Source of the DNA: Lepturacanthus savala
Taxonomy: Eukaryota > Chordata > Actinopteri > Scombriformes > Trichiuridae
Direction: 5' to 3'
Length of the DNA stretch: 64,000 bases
Assembly: GCA_030544235.1 (NCBI GenBank)
Contig: CM060477.1
Span: 21,659,934-21,723,933, forward strand
The position numbers were made by a program, and so were the translations under genes. The notes beneath the pieces are model-generated. The model was not told the origin of the DNA and did not search any database. It saw only the letters and a program-made list of their open reading frames with translations. This document shows, piece by piece, positions 1 through 14,600 of the stretch. Numbering within the stretch: the stretch's first letter is position 1; each line of letters starts with the position of its first letter.

Positions 1-3000
1 GGGTTAGGCTCAGCGTTAGGGTATAGGGAACGAAACTGCCAGGTATACCTCGCCCGATGATTTTGAAGGTGGTAGAGCTCCGAAACTGAAAATCATATCA
101 AAACGGCACCAATTCCTACCCCCCAGGTAAGAATTTAGGGTTAGGGTTAGGCTAGGGTTAGGGTTAGGCTCAGCGTTAGGGTATAGGGAACGAAACTGCC
201 AGGTATACCTCGCCCGATGATTTTGAAGGTGGTAGAGCTCCGAAACTGAAAATCATATCAAAACGGCACCAATTCCTACCCCCCCAGGTAAGAATTTAGG
301 GTTAGGGTTAGGGTTAAGCTAGGGTTAGGGTTAGGCTCAGCGTTAGGGTATAGGGAACGAAACTGCCAGGTATACCTCGCCCGATGATTTTGAAGGTGGT
401 AGAGCTCCGAAACTGAAAATCATATCAAAACGGCACCAATTCCTACCCCCCCAGGTAAGAATTTAGGGTTAGGGTTAGGGTTAGGGTTAAGCTAGGGTTA
501 GGGTTAGGCTCAGCGTTAGGGTATAGGGAACGAAACTGCCAGGTATACCTCGCCCGATGATTTTGAAGGTGGTAGAGCTCCGAAACTGAAAATCATATCA
601 AAACGGCACCAATTCCTACCCCCCCAGGTAAGAATTTAGGGTTAGGGTTAGGGTTAGCGTTAAGCTAGGGTTAGGGTTAGGCTCAGCGTTAGGGTATAGG
701 GAACGAAACTGCCAGGTATACCTCGCCCGATGATTTTGAAGGTGGTAGAGCTCCGAAACTGAAAATCATATCAAAACGGCACCAATTCCTACCCCCCCAG
801 GTAAGAATTTAGGGTTAGGGTTAGGGTTTGGGTTAGGCTAGGGTTAGGGTTAGGCTCAGCGTTAGGGTATAGGGAATGAAACTGCCACGTATACCTCGCC
901 CGATGATTTTGAAGGTGGTAGAGCTCCGAAACTGAAAATCATATCAAAACGGCACCAATTCCTACCCCCCCAGGTAAGAATTTAGGGTTAGGGTTAGGGT
1001 TAGGCTAGGGTTAGGGTTAGGCTCAGCGTTAGGGTATAGGGAATGAAACTGCCAGGTATACCTCGCCCGATGATTTTGAAGGTGGTAGAGCTCCGAAACT
1101 GAAAATCATATCAAAACGGCACCAATTCCTACCCCCCCAGGTAAGAATTTAGGGTTAGGGTTAGGGTTAGGGTTAAGCTAGGGTTAGGGTTAGGCTCAGC
1201 GTTAGGGTATAGGGAACGAAACTGCCAGGTATACCTCGCCCGATGATTTTGAAGGTGGTAGAGCTCCGAAACTGAAAATCATATCAAAACGGCACCAATT
1301 CCTACCCCCCCAGGTAAGAATTTAGGGTTAGGGTTAGGGTTAAGCTAGGGTTAGGGTTAGGCTCAGCGTTAGGGTATAGGGAACGAAACTGCCAGGTATA
1401 CCTCGCCCGATGATTTTGAAGGTGGTAGAGCTCCGAAACTGAAAATCATATCAAAACGGCACCAATTCCTACCCCCCCAGGTAAGAATTTAGGGTTAGGG
1501 TTAGGGTTAGCGTTAAGCTAGGGTTAGGGTTAGGCTCAGCGTTAGGGTATAGGGAACGAAACTGCCAGGTATACCTCGCCCGATGATTTTGAAGGTGGTA
1601 GAGCTCCGAAACTGAAAATCATATCAAAACGGCACCAATTCCTACCCCCCAGGTAAGAATTTAGGGTTAGGGTTAGGGTTAGGGTTAGCGTTAAGCTAGG
1701 GTTAGGGTTAGGCTCAGCGTTAGGGTATAGGGAACGAAACTGCCAGGTATACCTCGCCCGATGATTTTGAAGGTGGTAGAGCTCCGAAACTGAAAATCAT
1801 ATCAAAACGGCACCAATTCCTACCCCCCAGGTAAGAATTTAGGGTTAGGGTTAGGGTTAGGGTTAGCGTTAAGCTAGGGTTAGGGTTAGGCTCAGCGTTA
1901 GGGTATAGGGAACGAAACTGCCAGGTATACCTCGCCCGATGATTTTGAAGGTGGTAGAGCTCCGAAACTGAAAATCATATCAAAACGGCACCAATTCCTA
2001 CCCCCCAGGTAAGAATTTAGGGTTAGGGTTAGGGTTAGGGTTAGGCTAGGGTTAGGGTTAGGCTCAGCGTTAGGGTATAGGGAATGAAACTGCCACGTAT
2101 ACCTCGCCCGATGATTTTGAAGGTGGTAGAGCTCCGAAACTGAAAATCATATCAAAACGGCACCAATTCCTACCCCCCCAGGTAAGAATTTAGGGTTAGG
2201 GTTAGGGTTAGGGTTAAGCTAGGGTTAGGGTTAGGCTCAGCGTTAGGGTATAGGGAACGAAACTGCCAGGTATACCTCGCCCGATGATTTTGAAGGTGGT
2301 AGAGCTCCGAAACTGAAAATCATATCAAAACGGCACCAATTCCTACCCCCCCAGGTAAGAATTTAGGGTTAGGGTTAAGCTAGGGTTAGGGTTAGGCTCA
2401 GCGTTAGGGTATAGGGAACGAAACTGCCAGGTATACCTCGCCCGATGATTTTGAAGGTGGTAGAGCTCCGAAACTGAAAATCATATCAAAACGGCACCAA
2501 TTCCTACCCCCCCAGGTAAGAATTTAGGGTTAGGGTTAGGGTTAGCGTTAAGCTAGGGTTAGGGTTAGGCTCAGCGTTAGGGTATAGGGAACGAAACTGC
2601 CAGGTATACCTCGCCCGATGATTTTGAAGGTGGTAGAGCTCCGAAACTGAAAATCATATCAAAACGGCACCAATTCCTACCCCCCAGGTAAGAATTTAGG
2701 GTTAGGGTTAGGGTTAGGGTTAGCGTTAAGCTAGGGTTAGGGTTAGGCTCAGCGTTAGGGTATAGGGAACGAAACTGCCAGGTATACCTCGCCCGATGAT
2801 TTTGAAGGTGGTAGAGCTCCGAAACTGAAAATCATATCAAAACGGCACCAATTCCTACCCCCCAGGTAAGAATTTAGGGTTAGGGTTAGGCTAGGGTTAG
2901 GGTTAGGCTCAGCGTTAGGGTATAGGGAACGAAACTGCCAGGTATACCTCGCCCGATGATTTTGAAGGTGGTAGAGCTCCGAAACTGAAAATCATATCAA

Positions 3001-6000
3001 AACGGCACCAATTCCTACCCCCCCAGGTAAGAATTTAGGGTTAGGGTTAGGGTTAGGGTTAAGCTAGGGTTAGGGTTAGGCTCAGCGTTAGGGTATAGGG
3101 AACGAAACTGCCAGGTATACCTCGCCCGATGATTTTGAAGGTGGTAGAGCTCCGAAACTGAAAATCATATCAAAACGGCACCAATTCCTACCCCCCCAGG
3201 TAAGAATTTAGGGTTAGGGTTAGGGTTAGGGTTAAGCTAGGGTTAGGGTTAGGCTCAGCGTTAGGGTATAGGGAACGAAACTGCCAGGTATACCTCGCCC
3301 GATGATTTTGAAGGTGGTAGAGCTCCGAAACTGAAAATCATATCAAAACGGCACCAATTCCTACCCCCCCAGGTAAGAATTTAGGGTTAGGGTTAGGGTT
3401 AGCGTTAAGCTAGGGTTAGGGTTAGGCTCAGCGTTAGGGTATAGGGAACGAAACTGCCAGGTATACCTCGCCCGATGATTTTGAAGGTGGTAGAGCTCCG
3501 AAACTGAAAATCATATCAAAACGGCACCAATTCCTACCCCCCCAGGTAAGAATTTAGGGTTAGGGTTAGGGTTTGGGTTAGGCTAGGGTTAGGGTTAGGC
3601 TCAGCGTTAGGGTATAGGGAATGAAACTGCCACGTATACCTCGCCCGATGATTTTGAAGGTGGTAGAGCTCCGAAACTGAAAATCATATCAAAACGGCAC
3701 CAATTCCTACCCCCCCAGGTAAGAATTTAGGGTTAGGGTTAGGGTTAGGCTAGGGTTAGGGTTAGGCTCAGCGTTAGGGTATAGGGAATGAAACTGCCAG
3801 GTATACCTCGCCCGATGATTTTGAAGGTGGTAGAGCTCCGAAACTGAAAATCATATCAAAACGGCACCAATTCCTACCCCCCCAGGTAAGAATTTAGGGT
3901 TAGGGTTAGGGTTAGGGTTAAGCTAGGGTTAGGGTTAGGCTCAGCGTTAGGGTATAGGGAACGAAACTGCCAGGTATACCTCGCCCGATGATTTTGAAGG
4001 TGGTAGAGCTCCGAAACTGAAAATCATATCAAAACGGCACCAATTCCTACCCCCCCAGGTAAGAATTTAGGGTTAGGGTTAGGGTTAGGGTTAGGGTTAG
4101 GGTTAGGCTAGGGTTAGGCTCAGCGTTAGGGTATAGGGAATGAAACTGCCAGGTATACCTCGCCCGATGATTTTGAAGGTGGTAGAGCTCCGAAACTGAA
4201 AATCATATCAAAACGGCACCAATTCCTACCCCCCAGGTAAGAATTTAGGGTTAGGGTTAGGGTTAGGGTTAGCGTTAAGCTAGGGTTAGGGTTAGGCTCA
4301 GCGTTAGGGTATAGGGAACGAAACTGCCAGGTATACCTCGCCCGATGATTTTGAAGGTGGTAGAGCTCCGAAACTGAAAATCATATCAAAACGGCACCAA
4401 TTCCTACCCCCCAGGTAAGAATTTAGGGTTAGGGTTAGGCTAGGGTTAGGGTTAGGCTCAGCGTTAGGGTATAGGGAACGAAACTGCCAGGTATACCTCG
4501 CCCGATGATTTTGAAGGTGGTAGAGCTCCGAAACTGAAAATCATATCAAAACGGCACCAATTCCTACCCCCCCAGGTAAGAATTTAGGGTTAGGGTTAGG
4601 GTTAGGGTTAAGCTAGGGTTAGGGTTAGGCTCAGCGTTAGGGTATAGGGAACGAAACTGCCAGGTATACCTCGCCCGATGATTTTGAAGGTGGTAGAGCT
4701 CCGAAACTGAAAATCATATCAAAACGGCACCAATTCCTACCCCCCCAGGTAAGAATTTAGGGTTAGGGTTAGGGTTAGGGTTAAGCTAGGGTTAGGGTTA
4801 GGCTCAGCGTTAGGGTATAGGGAACGAAACTGCCAGGTATACCTCGCCCGATGATTTTGAAGGTGGTAGAGCTCCGAAACTGAAAATCATATCAAAACGG
4901 CACCAATTCCTACCCCCCCAGGTAAGAATTTAGGGTTAGGGTTAGGGTTAGCGTTAAGCTAGGGTTAGGGTTAGGCTCAGCGTTAGGGTATAGGGAACGA
5001 AACTGCCAGGTATACCTCGCCCGATGATTTTGAAGGTGGTAGAGCTCCGAAACTGAAAATCATATCAAAACGGCACCAATTCCTACCCCCCCAGGTAAGA
5101 ATTTAGGGTTAGGGTTAGGGTTAGGGTTAAGCTAGGGTTAGGGTTAGGCTCAGCGTTAGGGTATAGGGAACGAAACTGCCAGGTATACCTCGCCCGATGA
5201 TTTTGAAGGTGGTAGAGCTCCGAAACTGAAAATCATATCAAAACGGCACCAATTCCTACCCCCCCAGGTAAGAATTTAGGGTTAGGGTTAGGGTTAAGCT
5301 AGGGTTAGGGTTAGGCTCAGCGTTAGGGTATAGGGAACGAAACTGCCAGGTATACCTCGCCCGATGATTTTGAAGGTGGTAGAGCTCCGAAACTGAAAAT
5401 CATATCAAAACGGCACCAATTCCTACCCCCCCAGGTAAGAATTTAGGGTTAGGGTTAGGGTTAGCGTTAAGCTAGGGTTAGGGTTAGGCTCAGCGTTAGG
5501 GTATAGGGAACGAAACTGCCAGGTATACCTCGCCCGATGATTTTGAAGGTGGTAGAGCTCCGAAACTGAAAATCATATCAAAACGGCACCAATTCCTACC
5601 CCCCAGGTAAGAATTTAGGGTTAGGGTTAGGGTTAGGGTTAGCGTTAAGCTAGGGTTAGGGTTAGGCTCAGCGTTAGGGTATAGGGAACGAAACTGCCAG
5701 GTATACCTCGCCCGATGATTTTGAAGGTGGTAGAGCTCCGAAACTGAAAATCATATCAAAACGGCACCAATTCCTACCCCCCAGGTAAGAATTTAGGGTT
5801 AGGGTTAGGGTTAGGGTTAGCGTTAAGCTAGGGTTAGGGTTAGGCTCAGCGTTAGGGTATAGGGAACGAAACTGCCAGGTATACCTCGCCCGATGATTTT
5901 GAAGGTGGTAGAGCTCCGAAACTGAAAATCATATCAAAACGGCACCAATTCCTACCCCCCAGGTAAGAATTTAGGGTTAGGGTTAGGGTTAGGGTTAGGC

Positions 6001-8403
6001 TAGGGTTAGGGTTAGGCTCAGCGTTAGGGTATAGGGAATGAAACTGCCACGTATACCTCGCCCGATGATTTTGAAGGTGGTAGAGCTCCGAAACTGAAAA
6101 TCATATCAAAACGGCACCAATTCCTACCCCCCCAGGTAAGAATTTAGGGTTAGGGTTAGGGTTAGGGTTAAGCTAGGGTTAGGGTTAGGCTCAGCGTTAG
6201 GGTATAGGGAACGAAACTGCCAGGTATACCTCGCCCGATGATTTTGAAGGTGGTAGAGCTCCGAAACTGAAAATCATATCAAAACGGCACCAATTCCTAC
6301 CCCCCCAGGTAAGAATTTAGGGTTAGGGTTAAGCTAGGGTTAGGGTTAGGCTCAGCGTTAGGGTATAGGGAACGAAACTGCCAGGTATACCTCGCCCGAT
6401 GATTTTGAAGGTGGTAGAGCTCCGAAACTGAAAATCATATCAAAACGGCACCAATTCCTACCCCCCCAGGTAAGAATTTAGGGTTAGGGTTAGGGTTAGC
6501 GTTAAGCTAGGGTTAGGGTTAGGCTCAGCGTTAGGGTATAGGGAACGAAACTGCCAGGTATACCTCGCCCGATGATTTTGAAGGTGGTAGAGCTCCGAAA
6601 CTGAAAATCATATCAAAACGGCACCAATTCCTACCCCCCAGGTAAGAATTTAGGGTTAGGGTTAGGGTTAGGGTTAGCGTTAAGCTAGGGTTAGGGTTAG
6701 GCTCAGCGTTAGGGTATAGGGAACGAAACTGCCAGGTATACCTCGCCCGATGATTTTGAAGGTGGTAGAGCTCCGAAACTGAAAATCATATCAAAACGGC
6801 ACCAATTCCTACCCCGCAGGTAAGAATTTAGGGTTAGGGTTAGGCTAGGGTTAGGGTTAGGCTCAGCGTTAGGGTATAGGGAACGAAACTGCCAGGTATA
6901 CCTCGCCCGATGATTTTGAAGGTGGTAGAGCTCCGAAACTGAAAATCATATCAAAACGGCACCAATTCCTACCCCCCCAGGTAAGAATTTAGGGTTAGGG
7001 TTAGGGTTAGGGTTAAGCTAGGGTTAGGGTTAGGCTCAGCGTTAGGGTATAGGGAACGAAACTGCCAGGTATACCTCGCCCGATGATTTTGAAGGTGGTA
7101 GAGCTCCGAAACTGAAAATCATATCAAAACGGCACCAATTCCTACCCCCCCAGGTAAGAATTTAGGGTTAGGGTTAGGGTTAGGCTAGGGTTAGGGTTAG
7201 GCTCAGCGTTAGGGTATAGGGAATGAAACTGCCAGGTATACCTCGCCCGATGATTTTGAAGGTGGTAGAGCTCCGAAACTGAAAATCATATCAAAACGGC
7301 ACCAATTCCTACCCCCCCAGGTAAGAATTTAGGGTTAGGGTTAGGGTTAAGCTAGGGTTAGGGTTAGGCTCAGCGTTAGGGTATAGGGAACGAAACTGCC
7401 AGGTATACCTCGCCCGATGATTTTGAAGGTGGTAGAGCTCCGAAACTGAAAATCATATCAAAACGGCACCAATTCCTACCCCCCCAGGTAAGAATTTAGG
7501 GTTAGGGTTAGGGTTAGGGTTAGGGTTAGGGTTAGGCTAGGGTTAGGCTCAGCGTTAGGGTATAGGGAATGAAACTGCCAGGTATACCTCGCCCGATGAT
7601 TTTGAAGGTGGTAGAGCTCCGAAACTGAAAATCATATCAAAACGGCACCAATTCCTACCCCCCAGGTAAGAATTTAGGGTTAGGGTTAGGGTTAGGGTTA
7701 GCGTTAAGCTAGGGTTAGGGTTAGGCTCAGCGTTAGGGTATAGGGAACGAAACTGCCAGGTACACCTCGCCCGATGATTTTGAAGGTGGTAGAGCTCCGA
7801 AACTGAAAATCATATCAAAACGGCACCAATTCCTACCCCCCAGGTAAGAATTTAGGGTTAGGGTTAGGGTTAGGCTAGGGTTAGGGTTAGGCTCAGCGTT
7901 AGGGTATAGGGAACGAAACTGCCAGGTATACCTCGCCCGATGATTTTGAAGGTGGTAGAGCTCCGAAACTGAAAATCATATCAAAACGGCACCAATTCCT
8001 ACCCCCCCAGGTAAGAATTTAGGGTTAGGGTTAGGGTTAGGGTTAAGCTAGGGTTAGGGTTAGGCTCAGCGTTAGGGTATAGGGAACGAAACTGCCAGGT
8101 ATACCTCGCCCGATGATTTTGAAGGTGGTAGAGCTCCGAAACTGAAAATCATATCAAAACGGCACCAATTCCTACCCCCCCAGGTAAGAATTTAGGGTTA
8201 GGGTTAGGGTTAGCGTTAAGCTAGGGTTAGGGTTAGGCTCAGCGTTAGGGTATAGGGAACGAAACTGCCAGGTATACCTCGCCCGATGATTTTGAAGGTG
8301 GTAGAGCTCCGAAACTGAAAATCATATCAAAACGGCACCAATTCCTACCCCCCCAGGTAAGAATTTAGGGTTAGGGTTAGGGTTAGGGTTAGGGTTAGGG
8401 TTA
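1..8403 (+). repeat. Segment 1: left block with 2,745- and 3,954-bp repeats
   Basis: The window opens with six bases of linker and the first core starts at 7. Linkers in order: 2g 3a 4a 3c v 3g 4a 3a 3c 4c 4c 4g 4a 2a 3c 4c 2g 4a 4a 3c v 3g 4a 6gs 4c 2g 4a 4a 3c 4a 3a 3c 4c 4c 4g 4a 2a 3c 4c 2g 4a 3g 3a 6gs 4c 3g 4a 3c 6gs. The rare v linker (826 and 3571) marks a block repeated at 2,745 bp (about 0.35-1.2 to 3.1-3.9 kb). About 1.09-3.06 kb recurs at 5.05-7.0 kb, offset 3,954. About 2.6-3.4 kb recurs at 4.15-4.97 kb, offset 1,549. The 6gs linkers at 4106 and 7535 are about 3,429 bp apart. The 2-hexamer linkers (2g, 2a) occur only in this segment. Single-copy changes: C-to-G at 6816 in the C run and T-to-C at 7763 in the palindrome. 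Confidence 0.85.
4069..4116 (+). repeat. Longest pure telomeric run, 6gs linker
   Basis: Six consecutive AGGGTT hexamers precede AGGCT, and the right flank is one hexamer shorter than usual. The same 6gs linker recurs with its GGCT at 7535, 8404, 11669, 15620 and 17164, each time followed by a T25 core. It is the longest uninterrupted TTAGGG stretch I see in the window, about seven hexamers, so no canonical telomere tract is present. Confidence 0.85.
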
Positions 8404-11400
8404 GGCTAGGGTTAGGCTCAGCGTTAGGGTATAGGGAATGAAACTGCCAGGTATACCTCGCCCGATGATTTTGAAGGTGGTAGAGCTCCGAAACTGAAAA
8501 TCATATCAAAACGGCACCAATTCCTACCCCCCCAGGTAAGAATTTAGGGTTAGGGTTAGGGTTAGGCTAGGGTTAGGGTTAGGCTAAGCGTTAGGGTATA
8601 GGGAACGAAACTGCCAGGTATACCTCGCCCGATGATTTTGAAGGTGGTAGAGCTCCGAAACTGAAAATCATATCAAAACGGCACCAATTCCTACCCCCCC
8701 AGGTAAGAATTTAGGGTTAGGGTTAGGGTTAAGCTAGGGTTAGGGTTAGGGTTAGGCTCAGCGTTAGGGTATAGGGAACGAAACTGCCAGGTATACCTCG
8801 CCCGATGATTTTGAAGGTGGTAGAGCTCCGAAACTGAAAATCATATCAAAACGGCACCAATTCCTACCCCCCCAGGTAAGAATTTAGGGTTAGGGTTAGG
8901 GTTAGCGTTAAGCTAGGGTTAGGGTTAGGCTCAGCGTTAGGGTATAGGGAACGAAACTGCCAGGTATACCTCGCCCGATGATTTTGAAGGTGGTAGAGCT
9001 CCGAAACTGAAAATCATATCAAAACGGCACCAATTCCTACCCCCCCAGGTAAGAATTTAGGGTTAGGGTTAGGGTTAGGGTTAGGCTAGGGTTAGGGTTA
9101 GGCTCAGCGTTAGGGTATAGGGAATGTAACTGCCACGTATACCTCGCCCGATGATTTTGAAGGTGGTAGAGCTCCGAAACTGAAAATCATATCAAAACGG
9201 CACCAATTCCTACCCCCCCAGGTAAGAATTTAGGGTTAGGGTTAGGGTTAGGGTTAAGCTAGGGTTAGGGTTAGGCTCAGCGTTAGGGTATAGGGAACGA
9301 AACTGCCAGGTATACCTCGCCCGATGATTTTGAAGGTGGTAGAGCTCCGAAACTGAAAATCATATCAAAACGGCACCAATTCCTACCCCCCCAGGTAAGA
9401 ATTTAGGGTTAGGGTTAGGGTTAAGCTAGGGTTAGGGTTAGGCTCAGCGTTAGGGTATAGGGAATGAAACTGCCACGTATACCTCGCCCGATGATTTTGA
9501 AGGTGGTAGAGCTCCGAAACTGAAAATCATATCAAAACGGCACCAATTCCTACCCCCCCAGGTAAGAATTTAGGGTTAGGGTTAGGGTTAGGGTTAAGCT
9601 AGGGTTAGGGTTAGGCTCAGCGTTAGGGTATAGGGAACGAAACTGCCAGGTATACCTCGCCCGATGATTTTGAAGGTGGTAGAGCTCCGAAACTGAAAAT
9701 CATATCAAAACGGCACCAATTCCTACCCCCCAGGTAAGAATTTAGGGTTAGGGTTAGGGTTAGGGTTAAGCTAGGGTTAGGGTTAGGCTCAGCGTTAGGG
9801 TATAGGGAACGAAACTGCCAGGTATACCTCGCCCGATGATTTTGAAGGTGGTAGAGCTCCGAAACTGAAAATCATATCAAAACGGCACCAATTCCTACCC
9901 CCCCAGGTAAGAATTTAGGGTTAGGGTTAGGGTTAGGGTTAAGCTAGGGTTAGGGTTAGGCTCAGCGTTAGGGTATAGGGAACGAAACTGCCAGGTATAC
10001 CTCGCCCGATGATTTTGAAGGTGGTAGAGCTCCGAAACTGAAAATCATATCAAAACGGCACCAATTCCTACCCCCCAGGTAAGAATTTAGGGTTAGGGTT
10101 AGGGTTAGGGTTAGCGTTAAGCTAGGGTTAGGGTTAGGCTCAGCGTTAGGGTATAGGGAACGAAACTGCCAGGTATACCTCGCCCGATGATTTTGAAGGT
10201 GGTAGAGCTCCGAAACTGAAAATCATATCAAAACGGCACCAATTCCTACCCCCCAGGTAAGAATTTAGGGTTAGGGTTAGGGTTAGGCTAGGGTTAGGGT
10301 TAGGCTCAGCGTTAGGGTATAGGGAACGAAACTGCCAGGTATACCTCGCCCGATGATTTTGAAGGTGGTAGAGCTCCGAAACTGAAAATCATATCAAAAC
10401 GGCACCAATTCCAACCCCCCCAGGTAAGAATTTAGGGTTAGGGTTAGGGTTAAGCTAGGGTTAGGGTTAGGGTTAGGCTCAGCGTTAGGGTATAGGGAAC
10501 GAAACTGCCAGGTATACCTCGCCCGATGATTTTGAAGGTGGTAGAGCTCCGAAACTGAAAATCATATCAAAACGGCACCAATTCCTACCCCCCCAGGTAA
10601 GAATTTAGGGTTAGGGTTAGGGTTAGGGTTAAGCTAGGGTTAGGGTTAGGCTCAGCGTTAGGGTATAGGGAACGAAACTGCCAGGTATACCTCGCCCGAT
10701 GATTTTGAAGGTGGTAGAGCTCCGAAACTGAAAATCATATCAAAACGGCACCAATTCCTACCCCCCCAGGTAAGAATTTAGGGTTAGGGTTAGGGTTAGG
10801 CTAGGTTTAGGGTTAGGCTCAGCGTTAGGGTATAGGGAACGAAACTGCCAGGTATACCTCGCCCGATGATTTTGAAGGTGGTAGAGCTCCGAAACTGAAA
10901 ATCATATCAAAACGGCACCAATTCCTACCCCCCCAGGTAAGAATTTAGGGTTAGGGTTAGGGTTAAGCTAGGGTTAGGGTTAGGCTCAGCGTTAGGGTAT
11001 AGGGAATGAAACTGCCACGTATACCTCGCCCGATGATTTTGAAGGTGGTAGAGCTCCGAAACTGAAAATCATATCAAAACGGCACCAATTCCTACCCCCC
11101 CAGGTAAGAATTTAGGGTTAGGGTTAGGGTTAGGGTTAAGCTAGGGTTAGGGTTAGGCTCAGCGTTAGGGTATAGGGAACGAAACTGCCAGGTATACCTC
11201 GCCCGATGATTTTGAAGGTGGTAGAGCTCCGAAACTGAAAATCATATCAAAACGGCACCAATTCCTACCCCCCAGGTAAGAATTTAGGGTTAGGGTTAGG
11301 GTTAGGGTTAAGCTAGGGTTAGGGTTAGGCTCAGCGTTAGGGTATAGGGAACGAAACTGCCAGGTATACCTCGCCCGATGATTTTGAAGGTGGTAGAGCT

Positions 11401-11668
11401 CCGAAACTGAAAATCATATCAAAACGGCACCAATTCCTACCCCCCCAGGTAAGAATTTAGGGTTAGGGTTAGGGATAGGGTTAAGCTAGGGTTAGGGTTA
11501 GGCTCAGCGTTAGGGTATAGGGAACGAAACTGCCAGGTATACCTCGCCCGATGATTTTGAAGGTGGTAGAGCTCCGAAACTGAAAATCATATCAAAACGG
11601 CACCAATTCCTACCCCCCCAGGTAAGAATTTAGGGTTAGGGTTAGGGTTAGGGTTAGGGTTAGGGTTA
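8404..11668 (+). repeat. Segment 2: first 3,265-bp higher-order repeat (19 monomers)
   Basis: Linkers: 3g 3aL 3c 4g 4a 3a 4a 4a 4a 4c 3g 3aL 4a 3g 3a 4a 4a 4a 6gs. Landmarks: GGCTAAGCG (C5A) at 8582, AATGTAAC with CACG at 9123, t-to-a ttccAaccc near 10413, CTAGGTTTA at 10801, GGGATA at 11471-11476. The first four-fifths recur from 11669 at offset 3,265: the C5A, AATGTAAC and CTAGGTTTA landmarks recur at exactly that distance. The last part (10.80-11.67 kb) recurs at 14.75-15.62 kb, offset 3,951. Confidence 0.88.
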
Positions 11669-14600
11669 GGCTAGGGTTAGGCTCAGCGTTAGGGTATAGG
11701 GAATGAAACTGCCAGGTATACCTCGCCCGATGATTTTGAAGGTGGTAGAGCTCCGAAACTGAAAATCATATCAAAACGGCACCAATTCCTACCCCCCCAG
11801 GTAAGAATTTAGGGTTAGGGTTAGGGTTAGGCTAGGGTTAGGGTTAGGCTAAGCGTTAGGGTATAGGGAACGAAACTGCCAGGTATACCTCGCCCGATGA
11901 TTTTGAAGGTGGTAGAGCTCCGAAACTGAAAATCATATCAAAACGGCACCAATTCCTACCCCCCCAGGTAAGAATTTAGGGTTAGGGTTAGGGTTAAGCT
12001 AGGGTTAGGGTTAGGGTTAGGCTCAGCGTTAGGGTATAGGGAACGAAACTGCCAGGTATACCTCGCCCGATGATTTTGAAGGTGGTAGAGCTCCGAAACT
12101 GAAAATCATATCAAAACGGCACCAATTCCTACCCCCCCAGGTAAGAATTTAGGGTTAGGGTTAGGGTTAGCGTTAAGCTAGGGTTAGGGTTAGGCTCAGC
12201 GTTAGGGTATAGGGAACGAAACTGCCAGGTATACCTCGCCCGATGATTTTGAAGGTGGTAGAGCTCCGAAACTGAAAATCATATCAAAACGGCACCAATT
12301 CCTACCCCCCCAGGTAAGAATTTAGGGTTAGGGTTAGGGTTAGGGTTAGGCTAGGGTTAGGGTTAGGCTCAGCGTTAGGGTATAGGGAATGTAACTGCCA
12401 CGTATACCTCGCCCGATGATTTTGAAGGTGGTAGAGCTCCGAAACTGAAAATCATATCAAAACGGCACCAATTCCTACCCCCCCAGGTAAGAATTTAGGG
12501 TTAGGGTTAGGGTTAGGGTTAAGCTAGGGTTAGGGTTAGGCTCAGCGTTAGGGTATAGGGAACGAAACTGCCAGGTATACCTCGCCCGATGATTTTGAAG
12601 GTGGTAGAGCTCCGAAACTGAAAATCATATCAAAACGGCACCAATTCCTACCCCCCCAGGTAAGAATTTAGGGTTAGGGTTAGGGTTAAGCTAGGGTTAG
12701 GGTTAGGCTCAGCGTTAGGGTATAGGGAATGAAACTGCCACGTATACCTCGCCCGATGATTTTGAAGGTGGTAGAGCTCCGAAACTGAAAATCATATCAA
12801 AACGGCACCAATTCCTACCCCCCCAGGTAAGAATTTAGGGTTAGGGTTAGGGTTAGGGTTAAGCTAGGGTTAGGGTTAGGCTCAGCGTTAGGGTATAGGG
12901 AACGAAACTGCCAGGTATACCTCGCCCGATGATTTTGAAGGTGGTAGAGCTCCGAAACTGAAAATCATATCAAAACGGCACCAATTCCTACCCCCCAGGT
13001 AAGAATTTAGGGTTAGGGTTAGGGTTAGGGTTAAGCTAGGGTTAGGGTTAGGCTCAGCGTTAGGGTATAGGGAACGAAACTGCCAGGTATACCTCGCCCG
13101 ATGATTTTGAAGGTGGTAGAGCTCCGAAACTGAAAATCATATCAAAACGGCACCAATTCCTACCCCCCCAGGTAAGAATTTAGGGTTAGGGTTAGGGTTA
13201 GGGTTAAGCTAGGGTTAGGGTTAGGCTCAGCGTTAGGGTATAGGGAACGAAACTGCCAGGTATACCTCGCCCGATGATTTTGAAGGTGGTAGAGCTCCGA
13301 AACTGAAAATCATATCAAAACGGCACCAATTCCTACCCCCCAGGTAAGAATTTAGGGTTAGGGTTAGGGTTAGGGTTAGCGTTAAGCTAGGGTTAGGGTT
13401 AGGCTCAGCGTTAGGGTATAGGGAACGAAACTGCCAGGTATACCTCGCCCGATGATTTTGAAGGTGGTAGAGCTCCGAAACTGAAAATCATATCAAAACG
13501 GCACCAATTCCTACCCCCCAGGTAAGAATTTAGGGTTAGGGTTAGGGTTAGGCTAGGGTTAGGGTTAGGCTCAGCGTTAGGGTATAGGGAACGAAACTGC
13601 CAGGTATACCTCGCCCGATGATTTTGAAGGTGGTAGAGCTCCGAAACTGAAAATCATATCAAAACGGCACCAATTCCTACCCCCCCAGGTAAGAATTTAG
13701 GGTTAGGGTTAGGGTTAAGCTAGGGTTAGGGTTAGGGTTAGGCTCAGCGTTAGGGTATAGGGAACGAAACTGCCAGGTATACCTCGCCCGATGATTTTGA
13801 AGGTGGTAGAGCTCCGAAACTGAAAATCATATCAAAACGGCACCAATTCCTACCCCCCCAGGTAAGAATTTAGGGTTAGGGTTAGGGTTAGGGTTAAGCT
13901 AGGGTTAGGGTTAGGCTCAGCGTTAGGGTATAGGGAACGAAACTGCCAGGTATACCTCGCCCGATGATTTTGAAGGTGGTAGAGCTCCGAAACTGAAAAT
14001 CATATCAAAACGGCACCAATTCCTACCCCCCCAGGTAAGAATTTAGGGTTAGGGTTAGGGTTAGGCTAGGTTTAGGGTTAGGCTCAGCGTTAGGGTATAG
14101 GGAACGAAACTGCCAGGTATACCTCGCCCGATGATTTTGAAGGTGGTAGAGCTCCGAAACTGAAAATCATATCAAAACGGCACCAATTCCTACCCCCCCA
14201 GGTAAGAATTTAGGGTTAGGGTTAGGGTTAAGCTACGGTTAGGGTTAGGGTTAGGCTCAGCGTTAGGGTATAGGGAACGAAACTGCCAGGTATACCTCGC
14301 CCGATGATTTTGAAGGTGGTAGAGCTCCAAAACTGAAAATCATATCAAAACGGCACCAATTCCTACCCCCCCAGGTAAGAATTTAGGGTTAGGGTTAGGG
14401 TTAGGGTTAAGCTAGGGTTAGGGTTAGGCTCAGCGTTAGGGTATAGGGAATGAAACTGCCAGGTATACCTCGCCCGATGATTTTGAAGGTGGTAGAGCTC
14501 CGAAACTGAAAATCATATCAAAACGGCACCAATTCCTACCCCCCCAGGTAAGAATTTAGGGTTAGGGTTAGGGTTAAGCTAGGGTTAGGGTTAGGGTTAG